Assembly (NCBI GenBank): GCA_964559535.1
Contig: CAZLIC010000024.1
Location: 1 to 49,333, forward strand
From: CAZLIC01 sp964559535
GTDB taxonomy: Bacteria; Pseudomonadota; Alphaproteobacteria; Rhodobacterales; Rhodobacteraceae
DNA length: 49,333 nucleotides
Direction of reading: 5' to 3'
Shown here: piece by piece, positions 1-7,561 of the stretch
Numbering within the stretch: position 1 is the stretch's first letter
How the letters are laid out: every line of letters starts with the position of its first letter
Made by a program: the position numbers and the translations under genes
Notes under the pieces: generated by a model
The model's database searches: none
What the model was told of the DNA's origin: nothing
The model's input: only the letters and a program-made list of their open reading frames with translations

Positions 1-1
1 C

Positions 2-175
2 TGCCCAAGTCTACCAGAACACGCCAAAAGTGGCAGGTTTTTCAGACGTTCCTATCGTGCCATCAACAAACTTTCGAACATCGACTGGTTCCGCAAGTCG
101 GTGCGCGACATACGTGCCTTCAAGGTCGAAGACTGGTCCGACTTCACCTCGATCGTGCGCGGCGATCCGGCCTGA
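2..175 (+). CDS. C-terminal fragment of an unrecognised protein
   Basis: An open frame enters from the left edge and ends at TGA 173-175, giving the last 57 residues of a protein. It is basic and aromatic, containing FFRRSYRAINKLSNIDWF and ending VRGDPA. I see no domain motif. It reads toward gyrB and ends 85 bases before it. Whether it is a complete short gene or the tail of a longer one cannot be told from this window, and I do not recognise the family. Confidence 0.5.
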   Translation, partial: CPSLPEHAKSGRFFRRSYRAINKLSNIDWFRKSVRDIRAFKVEDWSDFTSIVRGDPA

Positions 176-202
176 CAAACCCCCAAATCCTGTGTCGCGC
201 CC

Positions 203-231
203 GTGACATTCCCGCGGCATCCCGCTATAGG
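203..231 (+). promoter_or_regulatory. Putative sigma-70 promoter of gyrB
   Basis: A GTGACA box at 203-208 is followed after exactly 17 bases by TATAGG at 226-231, about 30 bases before the gyrB start. Both hexamers resemble the housekeeping consensus. AAGGA at 246-250 is a plausible ribosome binding site for the ATG at 261. The assignment rests on pattern alone. Confidence 0.45.
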
Positions 232-260
232 TTGCGGGCAACTGCAAGGACCTTTCCCGC

Positions 261-2711
261 ATGGCCGAACCCGCCCGCAAGCCCGAAACCTATGGCGCCG
301 ATTCGATCAAGGTTCTCAGGGGGTTGGATGCCGTTCGCAAACGCCCCGGCATGTACATCGGCGACACCGATGACGGCAGTGGCCTGCACCACATGGTGTA
401 CGAGGTGGTGGACAACGGCATCGACGAGGCGCTGGCGGGCCATGCGACCGAGGTGGTGGTGACGCTGCACGAGGACGACAGCGTGTCGGTGCGCGACAAC
501 GGCCGCGGCATTCCGGTGGACATCCATTCCGAAGAGGGCGTGTCGGCGGCCGAGGTCATCATGACCCAGCTGCACGCGGGCGGAAAGTTCGACAACACCG
601 CCGAGTCGGGCAATGCCTACAAGGTGTCGGGTGGCCTGCACGGCGTGGGCGTGTCGGTGGTGAACGCCCTGTCGGAATGGCTGGACCTGACGGTCTGGCG
701 CAACGACACCGAATACCGCGCGCGGTTCGAAGATGGCGATTGTACCGTGCATGTCTATCCCTTTGGCCCCGCGCCCGGCAGGCGCGGAACGCAGGTTCGT
801 TTTCTTGCATCGGCGAAAACGAACCGGCCGGACGGCACCTTCTCGAACCTCGACTACAGCTTCAAGACGCTGGAAACGCGCCTGCGCGAGCTGGCCTTCC
901 TGAATTCGGGCGTGCGCATCGTGCTGGAGGATCTGCGCCACGCCGAACCGCAGCGCACCGACCTGTTCTACGAAGGCGGCGTGCGGGAATTCGTGCGCTA
1001 TCTGGACCGGTCGAAAACCGCCGTGATGAAGGAGCCGATCTACATTGCGGGCGAACGCGGCGGCATCGCCGTGGAAGTGGCAATGTGGTGGAACGACAGC
1101 TACCACGAAACCGTATTGCCGTTCACAAACAACATCCCGCAGCGCGATGGCGGCACGCACCTGGCGGGATTCCGCGGCGCCCTGACGCGCGCCATCACCG
1201 CCTATGCGCAGTCTTCGGGCATCCAGAAGCGCGAGAAGGTCGAATTCACCGGCGACGATGCGCGCGAGGGGCTGACCTGCGTGCTGTCTGTGAAGGTGCC
1301 CGATCCGAAATTCTCCAGCCAGACCAAGGACAAGCTGGTGTCGTCCGAGGTTCGCCCGGCGGTCGAGGGGCTGGTGAACGAAAAACTGTCGGAATGGTTC
1401 GAGGAGAATCCGGCCGCGGCCAAGTCGATCGTCGGCAAGATCATCGAGGCGGCACTGGCGCGCGAGGCGGCGCGCAAGGCACGGGAACTGACGCGGCGCA
1501 AGTCGGCGATGGACGTGAACTTCCTTGCCGGAAAACTGAAGGATTGTTCGGAAAAGGATCCGTCCAAGACCGAGATCTTCCTGGTGGAAGGTGACAGCGC
1601 CGGGGGCAGCGCGCAAACCGGGCGTGACCGCAAGAACCAGGCGATCCTGCCCCTGCGCGGCAAGATCCTGAACGTGGAACGCGCGCGCTTCGACAAGATG
1701 CTGTCCAGCCAGGAAATCGGCAATCTGGTGATGGCGCTGGGCACCGGCATCGGGCGCGACGAGTTCGACATCGGCAAGCTGCGCTACCACAAGGTCGTCA
1801 TCATGACCGACGCCGACGTGGACGGCGCACATATCCGCACGCTGCTCTTGACCTTCTTCTTCCGGCAGATGCCGGCGCTGATCGAAGGCGGCTACCTGTA
1901 TATCGCGCAGCCGCCGCTGTACAAAGTGGCGCGCGGCAAGTCCGAGGTCTACCTGAAGGACCAGGCGGCGCTGGACGACTACCTGGTGGCGCAGGGCACC
2001 GAAGGCGCCGTGCTGCGGCTGGCCACGGGCGAGGAAATCGCCGGGTTGGACCTGGCCCGCGTGGTTGAGGCCGCGCGGTCGTTTCGCCGGGTGCTGGAGG
2101 CCTTCCCGACCAGCTATCCCCGCCCGATCCTGGAACAGGCGGCGCTGGCGGGCGCCTTCGATCCCGGCCGCGCCGACGCCGACCTGCAGGCGGTGGCCGA
2201 TGACGTGGCGCGGCGGCTGGACCTTGTGGCGGTGGAATACGAACGCGGCTGGCGCGGGCGCATCACGCAGGACCACGGCATCAGGCTCAGCCGGATCCTG
2301 CGCGGCGTCGAGGAGTTGCGCACGCTGGACGGGGCGGTGCTGCGGTCATCCGAGGCGCGGCGGCTGGCGCAGATTGCCGGGGCGGCGCGCGACATCTACC
2401 GCACGCCCGCCCGCCTGTCGCGCAAGGACCGCGAGCAGCCGATCCATGGCCCGACCGACCTTCTGAAATCGATCTTCGCCGAGGGCGAGAAGGGCCTGAC
2501 GCTGCAGCGCTACAAGGGCCTGGGCGAGATGAACGCCAACCAGCTGTGGGAAACCACGCTGGACCCCGAGGCGCGGACGCTGCTGCAGGTGAAGGTGGAT
2601 GACGTGGCCGAGGCCGACGACATTTTCACCAAGCTGATGGGCGACGAGGTGGAACCGCGCCGCGCCTTCATTCAGGACAACGCGCTGTCGGTGGCCAACC
2701 TGGACTTCTGA
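261..2711 (+). CDS. gyrB: DNA gyrase subunit B
   Basis: ATPase subunit of the type IIA topoisomerase that introduces negative supercoils with GyrA. The 816-residue product has the family's usual full length. The GHKL ATPase starts with GLDAVRKRPGMYIGDT; the ATP-lid region carries GGLHGVGVSVVNALS. The TOPRIM domain has EGDSAGGSA near residue 443 and DADVDGAHI near 516, the acidic metal-binding residues. A segment after TOPRIM (about residues 580-730) corresponds to the insertion found in proteobacterial GyrB. The C-terminus has the RYKGLGEMN motif typical of the family. It is followed by a GC hairpin and then the phosphonate transport operon. The identification is secure. Confidence 0.98.
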   Translation: MAEPARKPETYGADSIKVLRGLDAVRKRPGMYIGDTDDGSGLHHMVYEVVDNGIDEALAGHATEVVVTLHEDDSVSVRDNGRGIPVDIHSEEGVSAAEVIMTQLHAGGKFDNTAESGNAYKVSGGLHGVGVSVVNALSEWLDLTVWRNDTEYRARFEDGDCTVHVYPFGPAPGRRGTQVRFLASAKTNRPDGTFSNLDYSFKTLETRLRELAFLNSGVRIVLEDLRHAEPQRTDLFYEGGVREFVRYLDRSKTAVMKEPIYIAGERGGIAVEVAMWWNDSYHETVLPFTNNIPQRDGGTHLAGFRGALTRAITAYAQSSGIQKREKVEFTGDDAREGLTCVLSVKVPDPKFSSQTKDKLVSSEVRPAVEGLVNEKLSEWFEENPAAAKSIVGKIIEAALAREAARKARELTRRKSAMDVNFLAGKLKDCSEKDPSKTEIFLVEGDSAGGSAQTGRDRKNQAILPLRGKILNVERARFDKMLSSQEIGNLVMALGTGIGRDEFDIGKLRYHKVVIMTDADVDGAHIRTLLLTFFFRQMPALIEGGYLYIAQPPLYKVARGKSEVYLKDQAALDDYLVAQGTEGAVLRLATGEEIAGLDLARVVEAARSFRRVLEAFPTSYPRPILEQAALAGAFDPGRADADLQAVADDVARRLDLVAVEYERGWRGRITQDHGIRLSRILRGVEELRTLDGAVLRSSEARRLAQIAGAARDIYRTPARLSRKDREQPIHGPTDLLKSIFAEGEKGLTLQRYKGLGEMNANQLWETTLDPEARTLLQVKVDDVAEADDIFTKLMGDEVEPRRAFIQDNALSVANLDF

Positions 2712-2718
2712 CCCGGGC

Positions 2719-2739
2719 GCCGGGGCTGCCGGCCCCGGC
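2719..2739 (+). terminator. GC-rich hairpin after gyrB
   Basis: Eight-base arms GCCGGGGC and GCCCCGGC are separated by five bases, starting seven bases after the gyrB stop. There is no T-run, so it may be an inefficient terminator or an mRNA-stabilising 3' hairpin. A related hairpin with GCCCCGG and CCGGGGC arms (3651-3667) lies between phnC and phnD. Confidence 0.4.
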
Positions 2740-2748
2740 TCAACGAAA

Positions 2749-2777
2749 CCTTCACAAATCCTTCGAAGAACCGTCAC
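2749..2777 (+). promoter_or_regulatory. Pho-box-like triple direct repeat before phnC
   Basis: Three heptamers, CCTTCAC, CCTTCGA and CCGTCAC, recur every 11 bases with 4-base spacers AAAT and AGAA. This matches the layout of the alphaproteobacterial PhoB box (repeats of CTGTCAT with 4-base spacers), though individual positions match only partly. A possible -10, GATACC at 2786-2791, lies nine bases downstream, where PhoB-activated promoters place it. Control of the phn transporter by phosphate starvation is the expected function; PhoB binding is inferred. Confidence 0.5.
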
Positions 2778-2822
2778 ACACCGCCGATACCACCCGCCGC
2801 ATCGGGGACGCAGGGGTAGCGG

Positions 2823-3641
2823 ATGCTGGATGTTCGGGGTGTGACGCGGATGTTCGGTCGCAAGGCCGCAGTCGACAACATCAGCTTCACGGTCGAAGGC
2901 CCTGCATTCGTCGGCATCATCGGCCGGTCGGGCGCGGGCAAGTCGACCTTCCTGCGCATGATGAACCGGCTGACCGATGCCAGCGCGGGCGAGATCATGG
3001 TCGAAGGCCGCAACGTGCTGGCCCTGCGCGGCGCCGACATGCGCGCCTGGCAATCGCAGTGCGCGATGATCTTCCAGCAGTTCAACCTGGTGCCGCGCAT
3101 GGACGTGGCCTCGAACGTGCTGCACGGCATCCTGAACCGCCGGTCCACCCTGCAGACCATGTTCAACCTGTGGTCGCGCGCCGACATCCTGAAGGCCATC
3201 GAGATCCTTGACCGTCTGGGCATTGCCGAACAGGCGCCGAAACGGGCCGAGGCGCTGTCGGGCGGCCAGCAGCAGCGCGTCGCCATCGCCCGCGCGCTGA
3301 TGCAGGACCCCAAGATCATCCTGGCTGACGAACCGATTGCCAGCCTCGACCCGATGAACGCGCAGATCGTCATGGACGCGCTGAAGAAGATCAACGTCGA
3401 GGATGGCCGCATGGTGATTGCCAACCTTCACACGCTGGATACCGCGCGCCGCTACTGCGACCGGGTGATCGGCATGCGCGACGGCAAGATCGTCTTCGAC
3501 GGCGCCCCCGACCAGCTCTCAACGGGCGTGGCGCGCGACATTTACGGAGCGGACGCCTCGTTCAACGAATCCGCCACCTCTACCGCCATTCCGGCCGACA
3601 CGACTGCCGACCGCAACTATGCGGAAAAGCTTCTGGCCTGA
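2823..3641 (+). CDS. phnC: Phosphonate ABC transporter, ATP-binding protein
   Basis: Cytoplasmic ATPase of the PhnCDE phosphonate importer, 272 residues. Walker A is GRSGAGKS near residue 39, the ABC signature is LSGGQQQRVAIARAL, and Walker B is ILADEPIASLD. The switch histidine lies in NLHTLDTARRYCDR, a PhnC-type sequence rather than the usual VTHD. It is first in an apparent phnC-phnD-phnE-phnE operon behind the Pho-box-like repeat. The ATG at 2823 has only a weak G-rich Shine-Dalgarno (ggggtagcgg). The C-terminus extends past the nucleotide-binding domain by about 30 residues. Family and context agree, so the assignment is firm. Confidence 0.95.
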   Translation: MLDVRGVTRMFGRKAAVDNISFTVEGPAFVGIIGRSGAGKSTFLRMMNRLTDASAGEIMVEGRNVLALRGADMRAWQSQCAMIFQQFNLVPRMDVASNVLHGILNRRSTLQTMFNLWSRADILKAIEILDRLGIAEQAPKRAEALSGGQQQRVAIARALMQDPKIILADEPIASLDPMNAQIVMDALKKINVEDGRMVIANLHTLDTARRYCDRVIGMRDGKIVFDGAPDQLSTGVARDIYGADASFNESATSTAIPADTTADRNYAEKLLA

Positions 3642-3650
3642 ATAACCCCG

Positions 3651-3667
3651 GCCCCGGCTGCCGGGGC
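3651..3667 (+). terminator. Hairpin between phnC and phnD
   Basis: Seven-base arms GCCCCGG and CCGGGGC enclose a CTG loop just after the phnC stop, without a T-run. It lies within the operon, so it is more likely an mRNA processing or stability element protecting the phnD message than a full terminator. Confidence 0.35.
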
Positions 3668-3691
3668 TGCCACCCTCCCATGGAGAAACCC

Positions 3692-4594
3692 ATGAAGACG
3701 CTCGCTCTGGCTCTTGCCGCGACCACTGCCCTGACCGGCGCCGCCCTGGCCGACGGTCACGCCATCAAGGAATTCAACATCGGCATCCTCGGCGGCGAAA
3801 ACGCCCAGGACCGTCTGGCCTCGACCGAGTGCCTGCGCGTCAAGACCGAGGCCCTGCTGGGCGTGCCGGTCAAGCTGTTCACCCCGGCCGACTATGATGG
3901 CGTGATCCAGGGCCTCCTGGGGGGCACGCTGGACTTCGCGTGGCTCGGCGCCTCGGCCTACGCCAAGGTCTACCTGACCGACCCGGAAGCCGTGGACGTG
4001 ATGCTGACCAAGCAGAACCTCGACGGCACCACCGGCTACTACTCGATCGGCTTCGCCCGTGTCGATTCGGGCGTGAAGTCGATCGAAGATGCCAAGGGCA
4101 AGACCTTCGCCTTCGCCGACCCGAACTCGACCTCGGGCTTCCTGGTTCCCGCTGCCGAACTGACCGAAAAGCTGGGCAAGCTGGAAGAGTACTTCTCGGA
4201 AGTGAAGATGTCGGGCGGGCACGAACAGACCATCGTCGGCGTGGCGAACGGCGACTTCGTCGCGGGCGTGTCGTGGGCCGACGGCCTGGGCAACTGGGAA
4301 GACGGCTTCACCTCGGGCGCCTTCCGCAAGGCGGTGGACGCCGGTCTGGTTGACATGACCACGATGCAGGAAATCTGGCGCTCGAAGCTGATCCCGGAAG
4401 GCCCGATGGTGGTGCGCAAGGCCCTGCCGCAGGACGTGAAGGACAAGATGTACGCGATGCTGGACACGATGTGGGCCGACGACAAGGAATGCGCCTACAA
4501 CGTGGCCGCCGGCGAAGCGCAGGACTTCGTTCCGGTGAAGCATGACGACTATCTGGGCATCATCGCTGCCCGCAAGCTGCAGGAAGGCCTCTAA
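3692..4594 (+). CDS. phnD: Phosphonate-binding periplasmic protein
   Basis: Periplasmic binding component of the phosphonate importer, 301 residues. I choose ATG 3692 because GGAG at 3682-3685 gives a good ribosome site, and the protein then begins with a classical signal peptide (MKTLALALAATTALTGAALA, then DGHAI). An upstream in-frame ATG at 3680 would absorb that site. The mature part has the PhnD family features DGVIQGLLGGTLDFAWLGAS and ADPNSTSGFLVP. A strong terminator-like hairpin follows before phnE, fitting the need for more binding protein than permease. Confidence 0.95.
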   Translation: MKTLALALAATTALTGAALADGHAIKEFNIGILGGENAQDRLASTECLRVKTEALLGVPVKLFTPADYDGVIQGLLGGTLDFAWLGASAYAKVYLTDPEAVDVMLTKQNLDGTTGYYSIGFARVDSGVKSIEDAKGKTFAFADPNSTSGFLVPAAELTEKLGKLEEYFSEVKMSGGHEQTIVGVANGDFVAGVSWADGLGNWEDGFTSGAFRKAVDAGLVDMTTMQEIWRSKLIPEGPMVVRKALPQDVKDKMYAMLDTMWADDKECAYNVAAGEAQDFVPVKHDDYLGIIAARKLQEGL

Positions 4595-4606
4595 GCCCTT
4601 CTGACC

Positions 4607-4649
4607 GGCCGGACCCCGACGCTCCCCGGGGTCCGGCCTTTCCTTTTTT
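4607..4649 (+). terminator. Intra-operon terminator or attenuator after phnD
   Basis: Perfect 11-base arms GGCCGGACCCC (4607-4617) and GGGGTCCGGCC (4628-4638) with a 10-base loop are followed by the T-rich run TTTCCTTTTTTC. This is a textbook intrinsic terminator placed 13 bases after the phnD stop and 15 bases before phnE. Partial read-through would set a high PhnD to PhnE ratio. Confidence 0.8.
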
Positions 4650-4663
4650 CCGCGGGAATTCCC

Positions 4664-5536
4664 ATGGCCGATGCCGCTCTTGCCACGCGACCGGGCGCAA
4701 ACCTTGCGGCCACGCGCGAAGCCTACCTCGACATGGTCCGCCGCAAGCGGATGTACGGCGGCATCCTTATGGTGCTGTTCGTGGCCTTCATGGCCTCGGG
4801 CTGGATGCTGTCGGAACACCGCAACGCCGGCGGGTTCTGGAGCGGTCTGCCGCAGTTCTTCGATTTCCCGGCCGAGGTGCTGACCGAAGCCTGGGCAAAC
4901 CGGGCCAACATACCCGGCCTGTTCTGGGACCATATCCCCGCCCTGATCGAAACCATCAACATCGCCGCCGTCTCTACCCTGATCGGTGCCCTGATGGCGA
5001 TGTCGCTGTCGCTGCTGGCCACCCGCGGCCTGGCCCGCTGGCCCGCCCTGATCCCGGTCTTCCGCCGCTCGATGGACGCACTGCGCGCCATTCCGGAAAT
5101 CGTGATCGCGCTGGTCCTGATCTTCATCCTGGGCGGCGGCCCGGTGCCCGCCGTGATCGCCATTGCGCTGCACACCGGCGGCGCGCTGGGCAAGCAGTTT
5201 TCCGAGGTGGCCGAGAATGCCGACCTCAAGCCGGTGGAAGGGCTGACCTCGGTCGGCGCCACCTGGGGCCAGAAGATGTGGCTGGGCGTGATCCCGCAGG
5301 TCGCGCCGAACTGGCTCTCGTACACACTTCTGCGGTTCGAAATCAACGTGCGCGCTTCGGCGATCCTTGGCTTCGTGGGCGAAGGCGGCATCGGCCACGA
5401 CCTGAAGCTGGCCATGCAGTGGGGCCAGGGCCGCTATGACGAGGTGGTGGCGATCTTCCTGCTGCTGTTCCTCACCATCGTGGCCATCGACCGGCTGTCC
5501 GACCATTACCGCCACAAGCTTGTCACGGGGCAATGA
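4664..5536 (+). CDS. phnE: Phosphonate ABC transporter permease, first PhnE
   Basis: Inner-membrane permease of the phosphonate importer, 290 residues. A short cytoplasmic N-terminus leads into a transmembrane segment near residues 30-48 (ILMVLFVAFMASGWML). The core has several further helices, with the EAA-type coupling loop near GALGKQFSEVAENADLKPVEG contacting PhnC. FVGEGGIGHDLK near the end is typical of PhnE. It lies after the phnD terminator and three bases before a second phnE. An ATG at 4732 is a less likely start because it would trim the N-terminus that precedes the first helix. Confidence 0.92.
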   Translation: MADAALATRPGANLAATREAYLDMVRRKRMYGGILMVLFVAFMASGWMLSEHRNAGGFWSGLPQFFDFPAEVLTEAWANRANIPGLFWDHIPALIETINIAAVSTLIGALMAMSLSLLATRGLARWPALIPVFRRSMDALRAIPEIVIALVLIFILGGGPVPAVIAIALHTGGALGKQFSEVAENADLKPVEGLTSVGATWGQKMWLGVIPQVAPNWLSYTLLRFEINVRASAILGFVGEGGIGHDLKLAMQWGQGRYDEVVAIFLLLFLTIVAIDRLSDHYRHKLVTGQ

Positions 5537-5539
5537 GCC

Positions 5540-6874
5540 ATGACCGATGCGTCCGTTGCCACCGCCGACACCGTCATCCGCGGCTTCGACCGCAAGCGTC
5601 GCGTGGCCTTCGCCATCCCCGCGGTGATCCTGGCCTACCTGATCTATGCCGCCATCAGCTTTGACCTGGCCGGTCTCGCGCAGCGCGCCCGCTTCGACAA
5701 CGCGGCGATCCTGTTGTCCGACTTCTGGTCGCACAAGACGCATGTGACGCGCGACAACCGCACCGGCGAACTCGTGGTTGCCATCGAGGGCGAGTCCAAG
5801 GGCACCTACCCCGACGGCATGCTGCCAGACTGGGTGACGGTGTCGGGCAACGTCACCACCATCGACCTTGGCACCGGCCATATCGTGACCTACGACGATG
5901 CCGGTGCGCGCATGGTGATGCCGGGCTATGGCACCATCGACATACGGCCCGTGGAAGGCAAACCCGTGCTGACGGCGCCCGAACCCATCCCCGACTGGAT
6001 CAGCGTGTCGGAAAACCGCATCTCGGTCACCACCGATGCCGGGCGCTTCAACTATTCGCGCTCCAAGGTCGAGACGTTCAAGTACGAGGCCGGGTGGGAG
6101 CTGTGGTTCTTCACGCTCGACAGCCCGCTTTATGGCAAGTCGTTCTTCGAACTGGCCGGGCTGGCCGTGTCGGGCGACCGCATCGACCCCGCGCGCTCGA
6201 ACCTCGGGCTGATCGTGTCCGAGTTCTGGAACAACAAGATGTGGCGCCACGGCGATGTCGTCTGGGCCATCTTCGAAACCATCCTGATGGCCTTCCTGGG
6301 CACCATGTCGGCGGCGCTGGTGGCCCTGCCGCTGGGCTTTCTTGCCGCAAGCAACTTCAACCCGCTTGGCCCGTTCCGCTTTGCCATGCGCCGCGTGTTC
6401 GACTTCATCCGCGGCGTGGACGGGCTGGTCTGGACCATCATCCTGTCGCGCGCCTTCGGCCCAGGCCCCATGACAGGCGCCATTGCCATTGCCATCACCG
6501 ACACCGGCAGCTTCGGCAAGATGTTCTCGGAAGCGCTGGAGAACATCGACGAGAAACAGGTCGAGGGTATCCGGTCCACGGGCGCGAACAGCCTGCAGCG
6601 CGCCCGCTTCGGGGTTATCCCGCAGATCATGCCGGTGCTCTTGGCGCAGGTGCTGTACTATCTGGAATCGAACACGCGGTCGGCCACCGTCATCGGCACC
6701 ATCGTCGGCGGCGGCATCGGCCTGCTCTTGACGCAGGCCATCATCACCCAGAAGGACTGGGAAGAAGTGGCCTATTACATGGTGCTGATCGTGCTTATGG
6801 TGATGCTGATGGACAGCCTTTCAGGCTGGCTGCGGCGGCGGCTGATCAAGGGCGATACCGGCGGAAATCACTAA
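5540..6874 (+). CDS. phnE: Phosphonate ABC transporter permease, second long-form PhnE
   Basis: Second permease of the heterodimeric importer, 444 residues, about 150 longer than a standard PhnE. After a first transmembrane helix (about residues 24-42) comes a hydrophilic stretch of about 160 residues, probably periplasmic and rich in beta-prone Val, Thr and Gly. The normal permease domain follows, with the coupling loop GSFGKMFSEALENIDEKQVEG and the PhnE-typical GTIVGGGIGLLLTQ near the end. It starts three bases after the first phnE stop. Long-form PhnE2 proteins are, as I recall, usual in Rhodobacterales. The role of the extra domain is unknown to me. Confidence 0.92.
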   Translation: MTDASVATADTVIRGFDRKRRVAFAIPAVILAYLIYAAISFDLAGLAQRARFDNAAILLSDFWSHKTHVTRDNRTGELVVAIEGESKGTYPDGMLPDWVTVSGNVTTIDLGTGHIVTYDDAGARMVMPGYGTIDIRPVEGKPVLTAPEPIPDWISVSENRISVTTDAGRFNYSRSKVETFKYEAGWELWFFTLDSPLYGKSFFELAGLAVSGDRIDPARSNLGLIVSEFWNNKMWRHGDVVWAIFETILMAFLGTMSAALVALPLGFLAASNFNPLGPFRFAMRRVFDFIRGVDGLVWTIILSRAFGPGPMTGAIAIAITDTGSFGKMFSEALENIDEKQVEGIRSTGANSLQRARFGVIPQIMPVLLAQVLYYLESNTRSATVIGTIVGGGIGLLLTQAIITQKDWEEVAYYMVLIVLMVMLMDSLSGWLRRRLIKGDTGGNH

Positions 6875-6892
6875 CCAATCGCGAAGGCGGCC

Positions 6893-7555
6893 TTGCAACC
6901 TGTTGAAAAGATTGAGTCCGGCGATGTGTCCCAGCGTGGGACACATCTGTCCCACGACGGCGCGCTGATCCATCCCGGCGCCCAGGTCGCCAACTCGACG
7001 TTCGAGGGCTGGACCGAGGTGGGCGAAGGCAGCCGCATCGTGAATTCCACGTTCCACGCCTATGCCTACTGCGACCGCTTCGCCGACATTGCCAACACCA
7101 CGGTCGGGCGGTTTTCCAACATCGCCGCCATGACGCGCATCGGCCCCAGCGACCATCCCTTCACCCACGCGGCGCAGCACCATTTCCTGTACCGGTCGTC
7201 CTACTACTGGGACGACGTGCAGGACGACGCCGACTTCTTTGCCGCCCGCGCCGCGCGGCGGACCACGCTGGGGGCCGACTGCTGGATCGGCCATGGCGCC
7301 ATCATCAAGCCCGAGGTCACCGTGGGTATCGGCGCCATCGTCGCGTCGGGGGCGGTGGTGACCCGGGATGTGGGGCCATTCCAGATTGTCGCCGGATGCC
7401 CTGCCACCCCCTTGCGCGCCCGCTTTGACCAGGGGGTGATCGACCGCCTTCTGGCACTGGCCTGGTGGGACTGGGACCATGCCCGCCTGCGCGCCGCATT
7501 GCACGACTTCCGCACGCTCAAGGCCGAGGCGTTTCTGGAGAGGTACGGCGGTTAG
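6893..7555 (+). CDS. Phosphonate-locus hexapeptide acetyltransferase
   Basis: A 220-residue left-handed beta-helix protein with hexapeptide repeats (VGRFSNIAAMTRIGPSDHP; WIGHGAIIKPEVTVGIGAIV) of the subfamily found in phosphonate clusters. The motif HHFLYRSSYYWDD and the C-terminal LAWWDWDHARLRAAL are characteristic. Members are thought to acetylate aminoalkylphosphonates or an intermediate; the substrate is unproven. The start is uncertain: TTG 6893 gives this length, while GTG 6926 would shorten it by 11 residues. Homology proper starts near ALIHPGAQV. A 25-bp inverted repeat (6923-6947) overlaps the start region. It follows phnE by 18 bases, so it is probably in the same operon. Confidence 0.85.
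   Translation: MQPVEKIESGDVSQRGTHLSHDGALIHPGAQVANSTFEGWTEVGEGSRIVNSTFHAYAYCDRFADIANTTVGRFSNIAAMTRIGPSDHPFTHAAQHHFLYRSSYYWDDVQDDADFFAARAARRTTLGADCWIGHGAIIKPEVTVGIGAIVASGAVVTRDVGPFQIVAGCPATPLRARFDQGVIDRLLALAWWDWDHARLRAALHDFRTLKAEAFLERYGG
6923..6954 (+). repeat. Inverted repeat with an extra half-site over the acetyltransferase start
   Basis: Perfect 11-base arms (GATGTGTCCCA at 6923-6933; TGGGACACATC at 6937-6947) flank a GCG centre. A third TGTCCCA follows at 6948-6954. It covers the candidate GTG start at 6926. As DNA it looks like a dimeric operator plus one half-site; as RNA it is a strong stem that could hide the start. It has no T-run and is not a canonical terminator. Confidence 0.6.
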
Positions 7556-7561
7556 GCCGCG

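Noticed and set aside
225..2276. Long open frame antisense to gyrB
   Set aside because: It mirrors gyrB codons in high-GC DNA, is His/Arg/Gln rich and has no family similarity or ribosome site.
3617..6250. Very long antisense frame over phnD-phnE
   Set aside because: Codon-position mirror of three certain genes; composition is typical of GC-rich shadow frames.
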